Shown here one piece after another: positions 26,621 through 35,862 of a DNA stretch of 64,000 bases. Below the pieces are notes generated by a model that was given only the letters and a program-made list of their open reading frames with translations, did no database searches and was not told the origin of the DNA. The DNA lies in assembly GCF_028745735.1 (NCBI RefSeq), contig NZ_JAQZSM010000015.1, forward strand, positions 1 to 64,000, in the 5' to 3' direction. The stretch is from Roseinatronobacter alkalisoli (GTDB lineage Bacteria; Pseudomonadota; Alphaproteobacteria; Rhodobacterales; Rhodobacteraceae). The first letter of the stretch is position 1. The number at the start of each line of letters is the position of its first letter. Made by a program: the position numbers and the translations under genes.

Positions 26621-27336
26621 GCCAGCCAGCGGCGCATGGACCGTTCGAATATCCCCGCGAAGAATGCCAGCAGATCCGTGCCCTGCCCCGGCTTGAACAT
26701 ATGCGGATTATCCGACGCCATGACCAGCAGACCGCCCATGCGCTGCGCCCCCAGATCAAGCCGCATGCAGGCTTCAGACCGCAATTCCGCACTGCGCGGA
26801 CCATAAAGCTGATCTGTCTGCGGAATGCTCTGGCGCAGGATAACCTGCCTGCCACTGGGCTGCGCGCGCCCTGCCGACATATAACTGTCGATGAAACCCG
26901 GTTCCACCACGCACAGAACTTTGGAAATCCGTTCCAGCGCGGGGTCCGGGGCGGCAGCCGGGCTTTCCAGCACCAGCTTGATCGCGTCCACCCGCAGGAT
27001 TTCGGCCACATCACTGCCCAGATTGCGCAGGAAATCCTCAAACTGGTCAGGGTCCAGCATGCGCAGGATCGCGCGGTGTATCTGGTTCGTGCCCGACAGG
27101 TTTTCATAGGCTGCGGCAATCACCGCGCGGTGGGTTTCTTCCAGCCGGTCAAGCCGCGCTTCCAGCCGTTCCATCGCCAGACCGCGCAGGTCAACGATAT
27201 TTTCCCCCATGCCGCGTTCACTGGCCGACACCAGCACGCGCATCACGTCCTTGTCGTCCAGAACAAGGCCGGGGTCCGATTTGATCCGCGCGCGGAATTC
27301 TTCAAGCCCGTCGGGTTTGACTGCTGTTTCTGCCAT
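26617..27336 (-). CDS. DUF484 family protein
   Basis: The protein has 239 residues. A helical N-terminus (LEEFRARIKSDPGLVLDDKDVMRVLV and LRGLAMERLEARLDRLEETHRAVIAAA) is followed by a GAF-like domain (DQFEDFLRNLGSDVAEILRVDAIKLVLE ... GGLLVMASDNPHMFKPGQGTDLLAFFAGIFER), the standard DUF484 layout. It sits directly upstream of xerC with a 4-bp overlap, the usual context of this family. The biochemical role is not known; the GAF-like fold suggests small-molecule sensing. Confidence 0.9.
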   Translation of the reverse strand: MAETAVKPDGLEEFRARIKSDPGLVLDDKDVMRVLVSASERGMGENIVDLRGLAMERLEARLDRLEETHRAVIAAAYENLSGTNQIHRAILRMLDPDQFEDFLRNLGSDVAEILRVDAIKLVLESPAAAPDPALERISKVLCVVEPGFIDSYMSAGRAQPSGRQVILRQSIPQTDQLYGPRSAELRSEACMRLDLGAQRMGGLLVMASDNPHMFKPGQGTDLLAFFAGIFERSMRRWLA

Positions 27337-27393
27337 GGTTATGCCTGTCCGTTGACTGCTGCTTTTTTATTGTTCCTGCGGACTATAGCAAAT

Positions 27394-28047
27394 CTACAGG
27401 ATTTTTTGACCTGTTTTTTCCCAATCCTTCATGAATTGTGCCAGACCTGCATCTGTCAGCGGATGGCTGGCCAGTTTGCGGATGACTTCGGGCGGGGCGG
27501 TCATGACGTCGGCGCCAATCCGCGCCACGTCCAGAACATGGTTCACCGACCGGATGGACGCGGCCAGAATCTGGGTTTCAAACCCGTAATTGTCATAGAC
27601 AGTGCGGATATCCTCGATCAGTTCCATCCCGTCCAGCGCCAGATCATCCAGCCGCCCGATAAAGGGCGAAATGAAGGTGGCACCCGCTTTGGCCGCCAGC
27701 AACGCCTGATTGGCGCTGAAGCACAGGGTCACATTGACCATCTTGCCCTCGCCTGTCAGCACCTTGCACGCTTTCAGCCCGTCCCATGTCAGCGGCAGCT
27801 TGACTGCGATATTGGGCGCGATGTCCGCCAGTTTGCGCCCTTCGGCGATCATGGCATCAGCGTCCAGCGCCACAACTTCGGCGGAAACCGGGCCTTCGAC
27901 AATGCCGCAGATCTCGCGCGTGACTTCAATAATGTCGCGCCCCGATTTCAGGATCAGCGAGGGGTTGGTTGTCACCCCGTCCACCATGCCCAGATCATGC
28001 AATTCGCGGATGGCGGTTACATCGGCGGTATCGACAAAGAACTTCAT
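27394..28047 (-). CDS. fsa: fructose-6-phosphate aldolase / small transaldolase
   Basis: The protein has 217 residues, the length of the small transaldolase (TalC/FSA) subfamily. It starts [32 protein letters not shown]; the Schiff-base lysine lies in [14 protein letters not shown] (near 87); [11 protein letters not shown] follows. It either cleaves fructose-6-phosphate to dihydroxyacetone and glyceraldehyde-3-phosphate or acts as the pentose-phosphate transaldolase; sequence reading does not decide between them. It is divergent from priA, 81 bp apart. Confidence 0.9.
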   Translation of the reverse strand: MKFFVDTADVTAIRELHDLGMVDGVTTNPSLILKSGRDIIEVTREICGIVEGPVSAEVVALDADAMIAEGRKLADIAPNIAVKLPLTWDGLKACKVLTGEGKMVNVTLCFSANQALLAAKAGATFISPFIGRLDDLALDGMELIEDIRTVYDNYGFETQILAASIRSVNHVLDVARIGADVMTAPPEVIRKLASHPLTDAGLAQFMKDWEKTGQKIL

Positions 28048-28128
28048 TTCATGCCCCCTTCGGGTTGCAGCCAGTGTTTGGCGGCGTCATACCTGATCTT
28101 GCCGCTTGCAGGAACCCCAATTTGCGCC

Positions 28129-30336
28129 ATGCCCCATAACCCCGCCCCCGATTTCTTTGACGAAGGCACGCCCTGCGCTGTGTTGACCACCGAACCGGTG
28201 GGCAGTGGCGTGCTGGATTATCTGGCCCCCGAAGGCGGGTGCTGGCTGGGGGCCTTTGTCGATGTGCCATTGGGGCCGCGCCGCGTGGTGGGGGTGGTCT
28301 GGGGGCAGGCCGAAGGCAAGTTTGCCCGCAACAAGCTGCGCCAGGTCATCCGGGTGCTGGATGCCGCCCCCCTGCGCGCGGAATTGCGTGATTTCCTGAC
28401 CCGCGTGGCCGACTACACCCTGACCCCCCTGCCCGCGATGCTACGCCTTGCAACGCGCGTGCCGGGGCTGGGTGACGGGCCTGCCACCCGTAAGCTGCTG
28501 TTTCGCGGCCCAGACCTGCCACCGCGCATGACCGACGCGCGCGAACGTGTTCTGGCGGCGCTGGACAGCTTCGGCGGCGCAGGCCTGACACCGGGCGAGT
28601 TGGCACAGGCGGCGGGCGTGTCCGGTGCCGTGGTGCGCGGGCTGGTCAAGACCGGCGGGCTGGTTGAACAGGACGCGCCCCGCGATCAGCCCTATGCGCC
28701 ACTGAACCCCGCCCTGCCCCGCAGCGCGTTAAGCGATGATCAGGCACAGGCGGCGCAACATCTGCGCGATGCGGTCACGCAGGACAAATTCGGGGCCACA
28801 TTGCTGAAGGGCGTCACCGGATCTGGCAAGACCGAAGTCTATCTGGAAGCGATCGCGGCCTGCTTAGCACGCGGGCGGCAGGCGCTGGTTCTGCTGCCGG
28901 AAATCGCGCTGACATCGGAATTCCTGACCCGCGTGGAAGGGCGCTTTGGCGCGCGCCCGGCCGAATGGCATTCCGGCGTTACCGTGACCGAACGCCGCCG
29001 CTGCTGGCGTATGGTGGCCCAGGGCGATGCGCAGCTGGTGGTCGGCGCGCGCTCCGCACTGTTCCTGCCCTTCCGCGATCTGGGTCTGGTGGTGGTGGAT
29101 GAAGAACATGACACATCCTACAAACAGGAAGAAGGGGCGTTGTATAATGCCCGCGACATGGCGGTGCTGCGCGCATCACTGAACGGGGCGCAGGCGGTGC
29201 TGGCCTCTGCCACGCCATCGCTGGAAAGCTGGGCCAATGCGGCATCCGGGAAATATGCGCGCCTTGATCTGACCACGCGCTTTGGCCCCAACACATTGCC
29301 CGATATGCGCGCCATTGATCTGCGCGCCGAAGAATTGCCCGCCAATCGCTGGATTTCCCCCAGCCTGCAAAGCGCGGTCAACGCGCGCATTCAGGCCGGT
29401 GAACAGGCGCTTTTATTCCTGAACCGGCGCGGCTATGCGCCGCTGACCCTGTGCCGCGCCTGCGGCCATCAGGTCGGCTGCAGCGAATGTGACGCGCGCA
29501 TGGTCGAACACCGGTTCCTGAAACGCCTTGTGTGCCATCAATGCGGGGCAAGCGCGCCTATTCCCACGGCCTGCCCCGCCTGCGGGGCCGAGGACCGCAT
29601 GGCCCCTGTCGGCCCCGGTGTTGAACGGCTGGAAGAAGAAGCCCGCGCCCTGTGGCCCGATGCGCGGGTTCTGGTGCTGTCATCGGACCTGTTCGGGTCC
29701 GCGCGTGCGCTGAAGGATCATATCGCGGCCATTGCTGCGGGGGGCGCCGACATCATCATCGGCACCCAGATCGTGGCCAAAGGGCATAATTTCCCGCTGC
29801 TGACGCTGGTGGGGGTGATTGATGCCGATCTGGGCCTGTCGGGGTCCGACCTGCGGGCGGCGGAACGTGTGTTCCAACTGGTGCGGCAGGTCGCAGGCCG
29901 CGCAGGGCGCGCCGAAAAGGCCGGGCTGGCGCTGGTGCAGACCAGCCAGCCGGACCACCCCGTCATCCGCGCCATCCTGTCGGGCGATGAAGAAGCGTTC
30001 TGGCGTACCGAAGCAGACGCCCGTTTCGCATTGGGCATGCCCCCATATGGACGGCTGGCGGGGATCATCATCTCCTCCACCAATATGGAAGATGCCTTTG
30101 CGCTGGGCCAGCGGCTGGCCATGCAGGCGGCCCCGCTGGCGCGTATCGGTGCGCAGGTCTTTGGCCCCGCCCCTGCGCCGATTGCCCGCATCCGTGGCCG
30201 CCACAGGGTGCGCCTGCTGGTCAAGGCCCCCAAGGGCGCGCCCCTGCAAGCGGCGCTGCGTGCATGGGTTGCCCCGCATAAACTGACGCGCGATCTGCGC
30301 CTGTCCATCGATATTGACCCGCAAAGTTTTCTGTAA
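28129..30336 (+). CDS. priA: primosomal protein N' (replication restart helicase)
   Basis: Superfamily 2 helicase that reloads the replisome at collapsed forks. The protein has 735 residues. The N-terminal DNA-binding domain (FFDEGTPCAVLTTEPVGSGVLDYLAP, DVPLGPRRVVGVVWG) is followed by Walker A GVTGSGKTEVYLEAI (near 227), Walker B VVVDEEHDTSYKQEEG (near 325), the zinc-binding insertion CRACGHQVGCSECDARM ... CHQCGASAPIPTACPACG (near 445-485), and IIIGTQIVAKGHNFP. The ATG at 28129 fits the family start; the open frame runs far upstream through antisense sequence and is not coding. Confidence 0.95.
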   Translation: MPHNPAPDFFDEGTPCAVLTTEPVGSGVLDYLAPEGGCWLGAFVDVPLGPRRVVGVVWGQAEGKFARNKLRQVIRVLDAAPLRAELRDFLTRVADYTLTPLPAMLRLATRVPGLGDGPATRKLLFRGPDLPPRMTDARERVLAALDSFGGAGLTPGELAQAAGVSGAVVRGLVKTGGLVEQDAPRDQPYAPLNPALPRSALSDDQAQAAQHLRDAVTQDKFGATLLKGVTGSGKTEVYLEAIAACLARGRQALVLLPEIALTSEFLTRVEGRFGARPAEWHSGVTVTERRRCWRMVAQGDAQLVVGARSALFLPFRDLGLVVVDEEHDTSYKQEEGALYNARDMAVLRASLNGAQAVLASATPSLESWANAASGKYARLDLTTRFGPNTLPDMRAIDLRAEELPANRWISPSLQSAVNARIQAGEQALLFLNRRGYAPLTLCRACGHQVGCSECDARMVEHRFLKRLVCHQCGASAPIPTACPACGAEDRMAPVGPGVERLEEEARALWPDARVLVLSSDLFGSARALKDHIAAIAAGGADIIIGTQIVAKGHNFPLLTLVGVIDADLGLSGSDLRAAERVFQLVRQVAGRAGRAEKAGLALVQTSQPDHPVIRAILSGDEEAFWRTEADARFALGMPPYGRLAGIIISSTNMEDAFALGQRLAMQAAPLARIGAQVFGPAPAPIARIRGRHRVRLLVKAPKGAPLQAALRAWVAPHKLTRDLRLSIDIDPQSFL

Positions 30337-30392
30337 CTGCTTGCGGATTGGCCCCGCCGCGTTACCTGTTGTTCCAGCACAGATGAAGGACC

Positions 30393-31049
30393 ATGCCCAT
30401 GTTTGGATTGCCGGACCAGAAAACCCGGATGATCGGCGCCGCAGACGCCCTGCCCGGTCGCGCAACGCCCATCCCCACTGCCGACACCCACGCGGTGTTC
30501 AACCGCCCGCTACAGGCACCCCCGCCCGACGGCATGCAGATTGCGCTGTTCGGCATGGGCTGTTTCTGGGGGGTGGAGCGGATTTTCTGGCAGGTTCCGG
30601 GCGTGTGGCTGACAGCTGTGGGCTATGCAGGCGGGTTCACCCCCAACCCCACCTATGAAGAGGTCTGCTCTGGCAAGACCGGCCATAACGAAGTTGTGCA
30701 AGTCACCTTCGACCCGGCCATTGTCAGCTATGACGCGCTGCTGCAACGCTTCTGGGAAGGGCACGACCCGACCCAGGGCATGCGTCAGGGCAATGACCGC
30801 GGCACGCAATACCGATCCGGCATCTATTGCCACACGCCAGAACACAAGGCCGCTGCGCAAGCCAGCCGCGACACCTACGCCGCGCGTCTGGCACAGGCGG
30901 GGCATGGGGCCATCACCACTGAAATTCTGGATGCGCCGGAATTTTACTATGCCGAAGATTACCACCAGCAATACCTGCACAAGAACCCCCAGGGCTATTG
31001 CGGGATTGGCGGAACCGGTGTCACTTGCCCCATCGGCCTGCCCGGCTGA
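30393..31049 (+). CDS. msrA: peptide methionine sulfoxide reductase MsrA
   Basis: Reduces the S form of methionine sulfoxide in proteins. The protein has 218 residues, and the catalytic Cys 57 lies in [12 protein letters not shown]. Other marks are [49 protein letters not shown] and AEDYHQQYL. Likely resolving cysteines lie in the tail ([13 protein letters not shown]). AAGGA lies just before the ATG at 30393; 30399 is a second choice. A large inverted repeat follows the stop. Confidence 0.96.
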   Translation: MPMFGLPDQKTRMIGAADALPGRATPIPTADTHAVFNRPLQAPPPDGMQIALFGMGCFWGVERIFWQVPGVWLTAVGYAGGFTPNPTYEEVCSGKTGHNEVVQVTFDPAIVSYDALLQRFWEGHDPTQGMRQGNDRGTQYRSGIYCHTPEHKAAAQASRDTYAARLAQAGHGAITTEILDAPEFYYAEDYHQQYLHKNPQGYCGIGGTGVTCPIGLPG

Positions 31050-31061
31050 CAGAATGCCCGC

Positions 31062-31132
31062 CTGTTGCGCCGCCTTGATGGGGGGCGCATGGGTGGGCGG
31101 GTGGGGCGCACCCCATCAAGGCGGCGCAACAG
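31062..31132 (+). terminator. 22-bp perfect inverted repeat after msrA
   Basis: Arms at 31062-31083 and 31111-31132 are exact reverse complements for 22 bp (starting CTGTTGCGCCGCC) around a 27-base G-rich loop. It begins 12 bp after the msrA stop. There is no T tract. The stem is far longer than an ordinary terminator and is not related to repeat families 1 or 2. Confidence 0.65.
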
Positions 31133-31206
31133 CTTGACGCTTATGTGCGCGGCATGTATCGCGGCGCTGACCCTTGCGAAATCGCATTAGCCAAAGGCTG
31201 CCTGCC

Positions 31207-32079
31207 ATGCCCACTTTCACCGCGCTGACCACCCTGCCCACATCCCAGGCAGCCTATGCCCTGTCCGAAGCCATGGAAAACATGGAACCCGAACCCACCG
31301 GTGTCGGCGTGTTCGAGTTGGAGGATGGCTCCGGCCTGTGGGAAGTCGGCGGGTATTTCACTGAAACCCCTGATGACATCGAACTGACGCTTCTGGCCGA
31401 AGCCTTTGGCGCGAAACCCTTTCTTGTGACCGAATTGCCGGAAATCGACTGGGTTGCCAAAGTGCGCCGCGACCTGTCCCCCGTAGAGGCTGGTCGCTTC
31501 TTCGTCTATGGCAGCCATGATGCGGACAAACTGCCTGCCGGGCGCGTGGGCCTGCTGATCGAAGCATCCATGGCCTTTGGCACCGGCCATCACGGCACCA
31601 CATTGGGCTGTCTGCGCGCGCTCGACCGGCTGGACACTGACGGGTTCTGCGGCCGTAAAGTTGTCGATATCGGCTGTGGCACGGCAGTTCTGGCCATGGG
31701 CGCCGCCAAAATCTGGCCCGACCCTGTTCTGGCCAGCGATATTGACGAAGTGGCCGTGGACGTGGCGCAGGCCAATATCACCGCCAATGACCTGCAAGGC
31801 CGCGTTCACTGCGTGGAGGCCACAGGGTTCGACCATCCTGACCTGCAGGCCCATGCGCCATATGATCTGGTCTTCGCCAATATCCTGATGGCCCCGCTGA
31901 TTGATCTGGCCCCCGATATGGGCAGGCTGACCGGCGCGGGCGGGTATGCCATTTTGTCGGGGCTTCTGGTGGAACAGGCCGACAAGGTTCTGCAAGCCTA
32001 TGAAGCGGCAGGATTTTCGCTGCATCACCGCGAAGATATCGGCGACTGGGCCACGCTGACATTGACCAGATTGCCCTGA
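31207..32079 (+). CDS. prmA: ribosomal protein L11 methyltransferase
   Basis: SAM-dependent methyltransferase that trimethylates ribosomal protein L11. The protein has 290 residues. The N-terminal substrate domain (to about 100) is followed by the Rossmann methyltransferase domain: EASMAFGTGHHGTTLGCLRAL near 120, SAM motif I VVDIGCGTAVLAMGAAK near 153, and motif IV DLVFANILMAPLIDL near 225. The ATG at 31207 gives the family start; an upstream in-frame start at 31174 has no support. It is the sole gene between the long inverted repeat and a small membrane protein. Confidence 0.93.
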   Translation: MPTFTALTTLPTSQAAYALSEAMENMEPEPTGVGVFELEDGSGLWEVGGYFTETPDDIELTLLAEAFGAKPFLVTELPEIDWVAKVRRDLSPVEAGRFFVYGSHDADKLPAGRVGLLIEASMAFGTGHHGTTLGCLRALDRLDTDGFCGRKVVDIGCGTAVLAMGAAKIWPDPVLASDIDEVAVDVAQANITANDLQGRVHCVEATGFDHPDLQAHAPYDLVFANILMAPLIDLAPDMGRLTGAGGYAILSGLLVEQADKVLQAYEAAGFSLHHREDIGDWATLTLTRLP

Positions 32080-32093
32080 TACAGGTCGGATCG

Positions 32094-32126
32094 GGGGCGG
32101 TCACATACAGGATACGCCCCGCCCAA
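32094..32126 (+). terminator. weak hairpin after prmA
   Basis: GGGGCG (32094-32099) pairs with CGCCCC (32115-32120) around a 15-base loop, followed shortly by AATTTT. It is a modest terminator candidate 14 bp after the prmA stop. Confidence 0.35.
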
Positions 32127-32203
32127 TTTTCGCCAGATTACCGGTTTAGGTTCTGATAACCGGAACCAGCTATGATCATGTGCGATAATTCAGGGGAAAC
32201 GAC

Positions 32204-32602
32204 ATGAGCGCGGAACAACACGATGATTTCAGAATGCGCCGCTCTGCAATCATCAAGACCCATTTGCGCAATGATCCCAGAATTCGCGCGGCCCGGCGCA
32301 GTATGCGCCTGCGCGTCATGCGGGGGGCGGTCAGCTATACGCTGATCCTGACTGCCACGCTGATACTGGCCAAAAGCGTTACCATGGCCGTGCATGACAG
32401 CGCGTCCTACCGCCAGCTTGTCGCGCCCGCCGTTGCGAACCTGAACGACACGAACATCATGTACCGCGCCCTGATGCCCGATGCGCTGAGCGCGCAGATT
32501 GCGGGCATCATCCGCCCCTATCTGACCGCCGATAGCGGTGCGGTTGACCCCGAAACCCGCAACAGCCAGGTGGTGCCACTGACCCTGCTGAGCGAAAACT
32601 GA
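32204..32602 (+). CDS. small single-pass membrane protein of unknown function
   Basis: The protein has 132 residues. The first 40 residues are very basic and polar (RMRRSAIIKTHLRNDPRIRAARRSMRLRVMRG), followed by one hydrophobic segment (AVSYTLILTATLILAKSVTMAV, about 41-62) and a polar tail of about 70 residues. Positive charge before the helix predicts a cytoplasmic N-terminus and periplasmic tail. GGGGAAA precedes the ATG. No family is recognised. It is monocistronic between prmA and the tig terminator. Confidence 0.65.
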   Translation: MSAEQHDDFRMRRSAIIKTHLRNDPRIRAARRSMRLRVMRGAVSYTLILTATLILAKSVTMAVHDSASYRQLVAPAVANLNDTNIMYRALMPDALSAQIAGIIRPYLTADSGAVDPETRNSQVVPLTLLSEN

Positions 32603-32688
32603 ACAGACGCGCGGAATTCTTGCGCAGCGCGGCGCGGGTCGGCCCCCCTGTAAGCTACTTCTGAAATCACCCTGCTCCCCCCGGACAG

Positions 32689-32714
32689 AAAAAGGGCGAC
32701 CCATTGGGTCGCCC
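32689..32714 (-). terminator. intrinsic terminator of tig
   Basis: On the minus strand a perfect stem GGGCGACCC/GGGTCGCCC (32694-32714) with a 3-base loop is followed by five T (32689-32693). It lies 42 bp past the trigger factor stop. Confidence 0.85.
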
Positions 32715-32755
32715 GTGTCATTCGCTCCGGCAAATCGCGGGGGTTGGGCCGCAGA

Positions 32756-34090
32756 TCAGCCTTCGTTTTCCAGATCTTCGATTGCCTTTTGCAGCTCGTC
32801 CTTGGTGACTTCTTTTTCAGTCACAGTGATCTGCCCGACAATGTGATCGACAACCTTGTCTTCGAAGATGGGTGCGCGCAGCTGTTGCTGCATCTGCGGG
32901 TTCTTCTGGATGAATTCGAAGAACTGACGCTCCTGACCGGGGTACTGACGGGCCTGTGCGATGACAGCCTGCGTCATTTCCTGATCAGTCACTTCCACTT
33001 CTGCTTTCTGGCCGATATCGGCCAGCAGCAGACCCAGCTTCACGCGGCGCACGGCCAGCTTGTCGCTTTCTTCGGTGGTTTCGATATCGCCATGGCTGTG
33101 ATCGTGCTGGTCCACATCGGTCTGGGAATCATGCCACAGCTGATGCGCGATCTGCTTGCTTTCCGCTTCGACCAGCGAGGGCGGCAGGTCGAAATTCACG
33201 GCTTCGTCCAGCGCGTCCAGCAAGCCGCGCTTCAGGATCGCACGCGATGCCTGCGCATATTCTGCTTCCAGACGTTCCGCAATCTGGGCTTTCAGCGCGG
33301 CCAGATCATCGGCGCCGAACTGTTTGGCCAGTTCGTCATCGATCACTGCTTCGGCGGGTGCTTTCACGGCCTTGATGGTGCAGTCAAACACGGCTTCCTT
33401 GCCCGCCAGATGCGCGGCACCGTATTCTTCCGGAAAGCTGACGGTCACGGATTTTTCGTCACCGGTTTTCACGCCGACAAGCTGTTCCTCAAACCCGGGA
33501 ATGAACTGACCGGACCCCAGCACCAGCGGGAAATCTTCGGCAGCGCCGCCTTCAAAGGCTTCGCCATCGATCTTGCCCAGGAAATTCATGGTGACCTGAT
33601 CGCCGTTTTCGGCAGCGCCATCCTTGTCGTCGAAGTTCTGTGCCGATTTCGCCAGGTTCTGCAGCGCTTCGTCCACGGCGGCATCATCTGCCTTGACGAC
33701 GGGCTTTTCCAGCGAAATGCCGGACAGGTCCGGCGCTTCGATCGCGGGCAGCGCTTCGTAGTTCAGCGCCACGACAACATCGTCGCCTTCTTTCCAGTCG
33801 TCATTGGTCATCTTGACGTCAGGCTGCACTGCGGGGCGGTCGCCGCTGTCCTCAAAGTGCTTGTTCATCGCGCCATCAACGGCGTCCTGCATCGCTTCGC
33901 CCAGCAGGCGCTGGCCAAATTGCTTTTTCAGCAGTGCCATCGGCACCTTGCCCTTGCGAAAGCCCTTCATTTCGACCTCGGGCTGTGCCTCGATCAGCTT
34001 TTCATTGACCTTCGCTTCAAGCTCGGCTGCGGTCACAGTGATGGTATAACCGCGCTTCAGGCCGTCATTCAGGGTTTCGGTAACTTGCAT
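32756..34090 (-). CDS. tig: trigger factor
   Basis: Ribosome-bound chaperone and peptidyl-prolyl isomerase that meets nascent chains at the exit tunnel. The protein has 444 residues. The N-terminal ribosome-binding domain has the signature [18 protein letters not shown] (near 43-60). The FKBP-like domain has [39 protein letters not shown] (near 165-205). The C-terminal helical arms follow and end in an acidic tail. GAGGA precedes the ATG at 34090. It is monocistronic with its own terminator. Confidence 0.96.
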   Translation of the reverse strand: MQVTETLNDGLKRGYTITVTAAELEAKVNEKLIEAQPEVEMKGFRKGKVPMALLKKQFGQRLLGEAMQDAVDGAMNKHFEDSGDRPAVQPDVKMTNDDWKEGDDVVVALNYEALPAIEAPDLSGISLEKPVVKADDAAVDEALQNLAKSAQNFDDKDGAAENGDQVTMNFLGKIDGEAFEGGAAEDFPLVLGSGQFIPGFEEQLVGVKTGDEKSVTVSFPEEYGAAHLAGKEAVFDCTIKAVKAPAEAVIDDELAKQFGADDLAALKAQIAERLEAEYAQASRAILKRGLLDALDEAVNFDLPPSLVEAESKQIAHQLWHDSQTDVDQHDHSHGDIETTEESDKLAVRRVKLGLLLADIGQKAEVEVTDQEMTQAVIAQARQYPGQERQFFEFIQKNPQMQQQLRAPIFEDKVVDHIVGQITVTEKEVTKDELQKAIEDLENEG

Positions 34091-34241
34091 GGGCGTCCTC
34101 AGATAAGGTGACAGGCCGCCTGAACGGCGGCCTGGGGAATTTCGGTCTTAGTAAGGGGCCGGGCGCGCAGGATCAAGCCTGATTCTGGAAAAGCACGGCC
34201 CTGCCGCGCCGCAACCACGATATTCGCAAACGAAAGCCCCG

Positions 34242-34739
34242 TCAGGCCCCGGCCTTGCGCGCATCGATCGCTCTGCGTTCGATCTTGTCCAGCAATCCGG
34301 CCAGTTGCGTTTTTTCTGCGGCGGTCAGTCCGGCAAGCAGGGTTTCTTCATGCCGGATCAGGCTTTCAACAACCTTTTCCAGCAACGCCTCTCCCGCCGG
34401 GGTAGCGCGCAGCGCATAGGAGCGGCGGTCCTGCGGCACCCTGTTGCGGGTGATCAGGCCCAGCTTTTCCAGTTCATCCACCAGAAGCACCGCACGCGAA
34501 CGTTCGATACTCAACGCAAGCGAAAGCTGGCTTTGGCTGAGGTTCGGGTTCTCAACAATGATATGCAGCGCCGATGATGTTGTGACCCGCAGGCCGAAGG
34601 TTTCAATCGCGGCCTGTGCATTGCTGTGAATATGCACATAGGCACGCTTCATCCTGTAGCCGATATAGCGGCGCAGAAACGCATCCGTCACCGGCAGGTC
34701 GCCCGCATCGGTGTTATCGCCCTTGAAACTGTCGGGCAT
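34242..34739 (-). CDS. MarR-family transcriptional regulator
   Basis: The protein has 165 residues. Helical dimerisation ends flank a winged helix-turn-helix: LHIIVENPNLSQSQLSLALSIERSRAVLLVDELEKLGLITR (near 58-98), then the wing RVPQDRRSYALRATPAGEALL. MarR proteins usually repress a nearby gene and are released by aromatic or phenolic ligands. The adjacent ABC importer operon and its own promoter are the closest candidates. A possible operator lies at 34799-34819. The ligand cannot be told from sequence. Confidence 0.85.
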   Translation of the reverse strand: MPDSFKGDNTDAGDLPVTDAFLRRYIGYRMKRAYVHIHSNAQAAIETFGLRVTTSSALHIIVENPNLSQSQLSLALSIERSRAVLLVDELEKLGLITRNRVPQDRRSYALRATPAGEALLEKVVESLIRHEETLLAGLTAAEKTQLAGLLDKIERRAIDARKAGA

Positions 34740-34798
34740 GCGGCCCCTCCCTTAGCTTATTGCACCGGACCGGACTGAACCAACACCCCGCACACCAG

Positions 34799-34819
34799 AT
34801 TGTTGTCAAAATTAGCAAT
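34799..34819. promoter_or_regulatory. candidate MarR operator
   Basis: An imperfect inverted repeat, ATTGTT-N9-AGCAAT, lies 60 bp upstream of the marR start, in the AT-rich gap between marR and the end of the ABC importer operon. Spacing fits a MarR-type dimer site. Confidence 0.3.
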
Positions 34820-34872
34820 TACCATGGGCAAAGGTCAATCCATAGCGCACAATCTGCCCCCCGGCTGCAAAC

Positions 34873-35862
34873 TCATTCATTTTCCGCGATCAGAAAACAC
34901 GCAGCGCATCCTGTGGCGGTGCGGCGGGGCTCCGGAATCTTCTGCTTGCAGACATCCATGACCGAAGGGCAGCGCGGGTGAAACGCACAGCCCGGCGGCG
35001 GGTTGATCGGGTTCGGGATTTCACCGGTCACCGGTGTGCGCCTGCGCCCCGACAGCGCCAGATCGGGCACTGCGTCCAGCAGCATGCGGGTATAGGGGTG
35101 CTGGGGGTCGGTGAACAGGCGCTTGGCATCCGCTTCTTCGACCAGACGGCCCAGATACAGCACGCCAATGCGGTTGGCCATATGGCGCACCACGCTAAGG
35201 TCATGGCTAATCAGCAGATATGTCAGGCCGAATTCATCCTGAAGATCGCGCATCAGGTTCAGGATCTGCGCCTGCACTGACACGTCCAGCGCCGATGTGG
35301 GTTCATCGCAGACAATGAATTCGGGTTTCGATGACAAGGCGCGCGCGATGGCAATGCGCTGGCGCTGGCCGCCGGAAAATTCATGCGGGAATTTATCGGC
35401 GTCATTGGACGACAGGCCAACCACCTCCAGCAGGCGGCCCACCTCGCGGTTTATATCCGCGCCGCTGGCAATGCCAAAGGTGCGGATGGGTTCGGCGATG
35501 ATGGCGCCCACACGCCAGCGCGGGTTCAGGCTGGCAAAGGGATCCTGAAAGATCATCTGGAACCGGCGGCGCAGCTGGCGCATGGCCGCCCCCTGTTCAA
35601 AGCGCATTTCCTGCCCGTCAAACAGGATTTGCCCGCGCGACGGGTCCAGCAACCCGACGATCATTTTCGCAATCGTCGATTTGCCCGAACCGGATTCCCC
35701 TACAAGGGCGAATGTTTCACCCCGCCGGATTTCGAAATCCACATCCGCGGCGGCAGTCAGGAATTGCTTTTCCTCGCGTTCCAGAACGCGGTTCAGCCAG
35801 GGTTTGGACACATCGAAATAGCGGGTCAGGCCCTTGACCTGCAACAAAGGGGTGTCAGTCAT
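34873..35862 (-). CDS. dipeptide/oligopeptide-type ABC transporter, ATP-binding protein (DppF/OppF type)
   Basis: One of two ATPases that power peptide-type import. The protein has 329 residues. Walker A lies in ALVGESGSGKSTIAKMI (near 58), the signature in PHEFSGGQRQRIAIARAL (near 165), and Walker B in FIVCDEPTSALDVS (near 188). The C-terminal oligopeptide-ATPase extension (NPINPPPGCAFHPRCPSVMDVCKQKIPEP) carries three cysteines; in this family this region can bind an iron-sulphur cluster. It overlaps the preceding ATPase gene by 8 bp. It is the last gene of the importer operon. Confidence 0.9.
   Translation of the reverse strand: MTDTPLLQVKGLTRYFDVSKPWLNRVLEREEKQFLTAAADVDFEIRRGETFALVGESGSGKSTIAKMIVGLLDPSRGQILFDGQEMRFEQGAAMRQLRRRFQMIFQDPFASLNPRWRVGAIIAEPIRTFGIASGADINREVGRLLEVVGLSSNDADKFPHEFSGGQRQRIAIARALSSKPEFIVCDEPTSALDVSVQAQILNLMRDLQDEFGLTYLLISHDLSVVRHMANRIGVLYLGRLVEEADAKRLFTDPQHPYTRMLLDAVPDLALSGRRRTPVTGEIPNPINPPPGCAFHPRCPSVMDVCKQKIPEPRRTATGCAACFLIAENE

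Noticed and set aside
26473-28128. 5' extension of the priA frame by about 550 codons
   Set aside because: It covers the DUF484 and aldolase genes on the opposite strand. Family similarity to PriA begins only at 28129.
32744-34111. 455-residue plus-strand frame over tig
   Set aside because: Shadow of trigger factor; the intrinsic terminator at 32689-32714 is oriented for the minus-strand gene.
34091-34241. Possible small gene between tig and marR
   Set aside because: No frame with a ribosome site or coding character; it holds only the 5' region of tig and the 3' end of marR.
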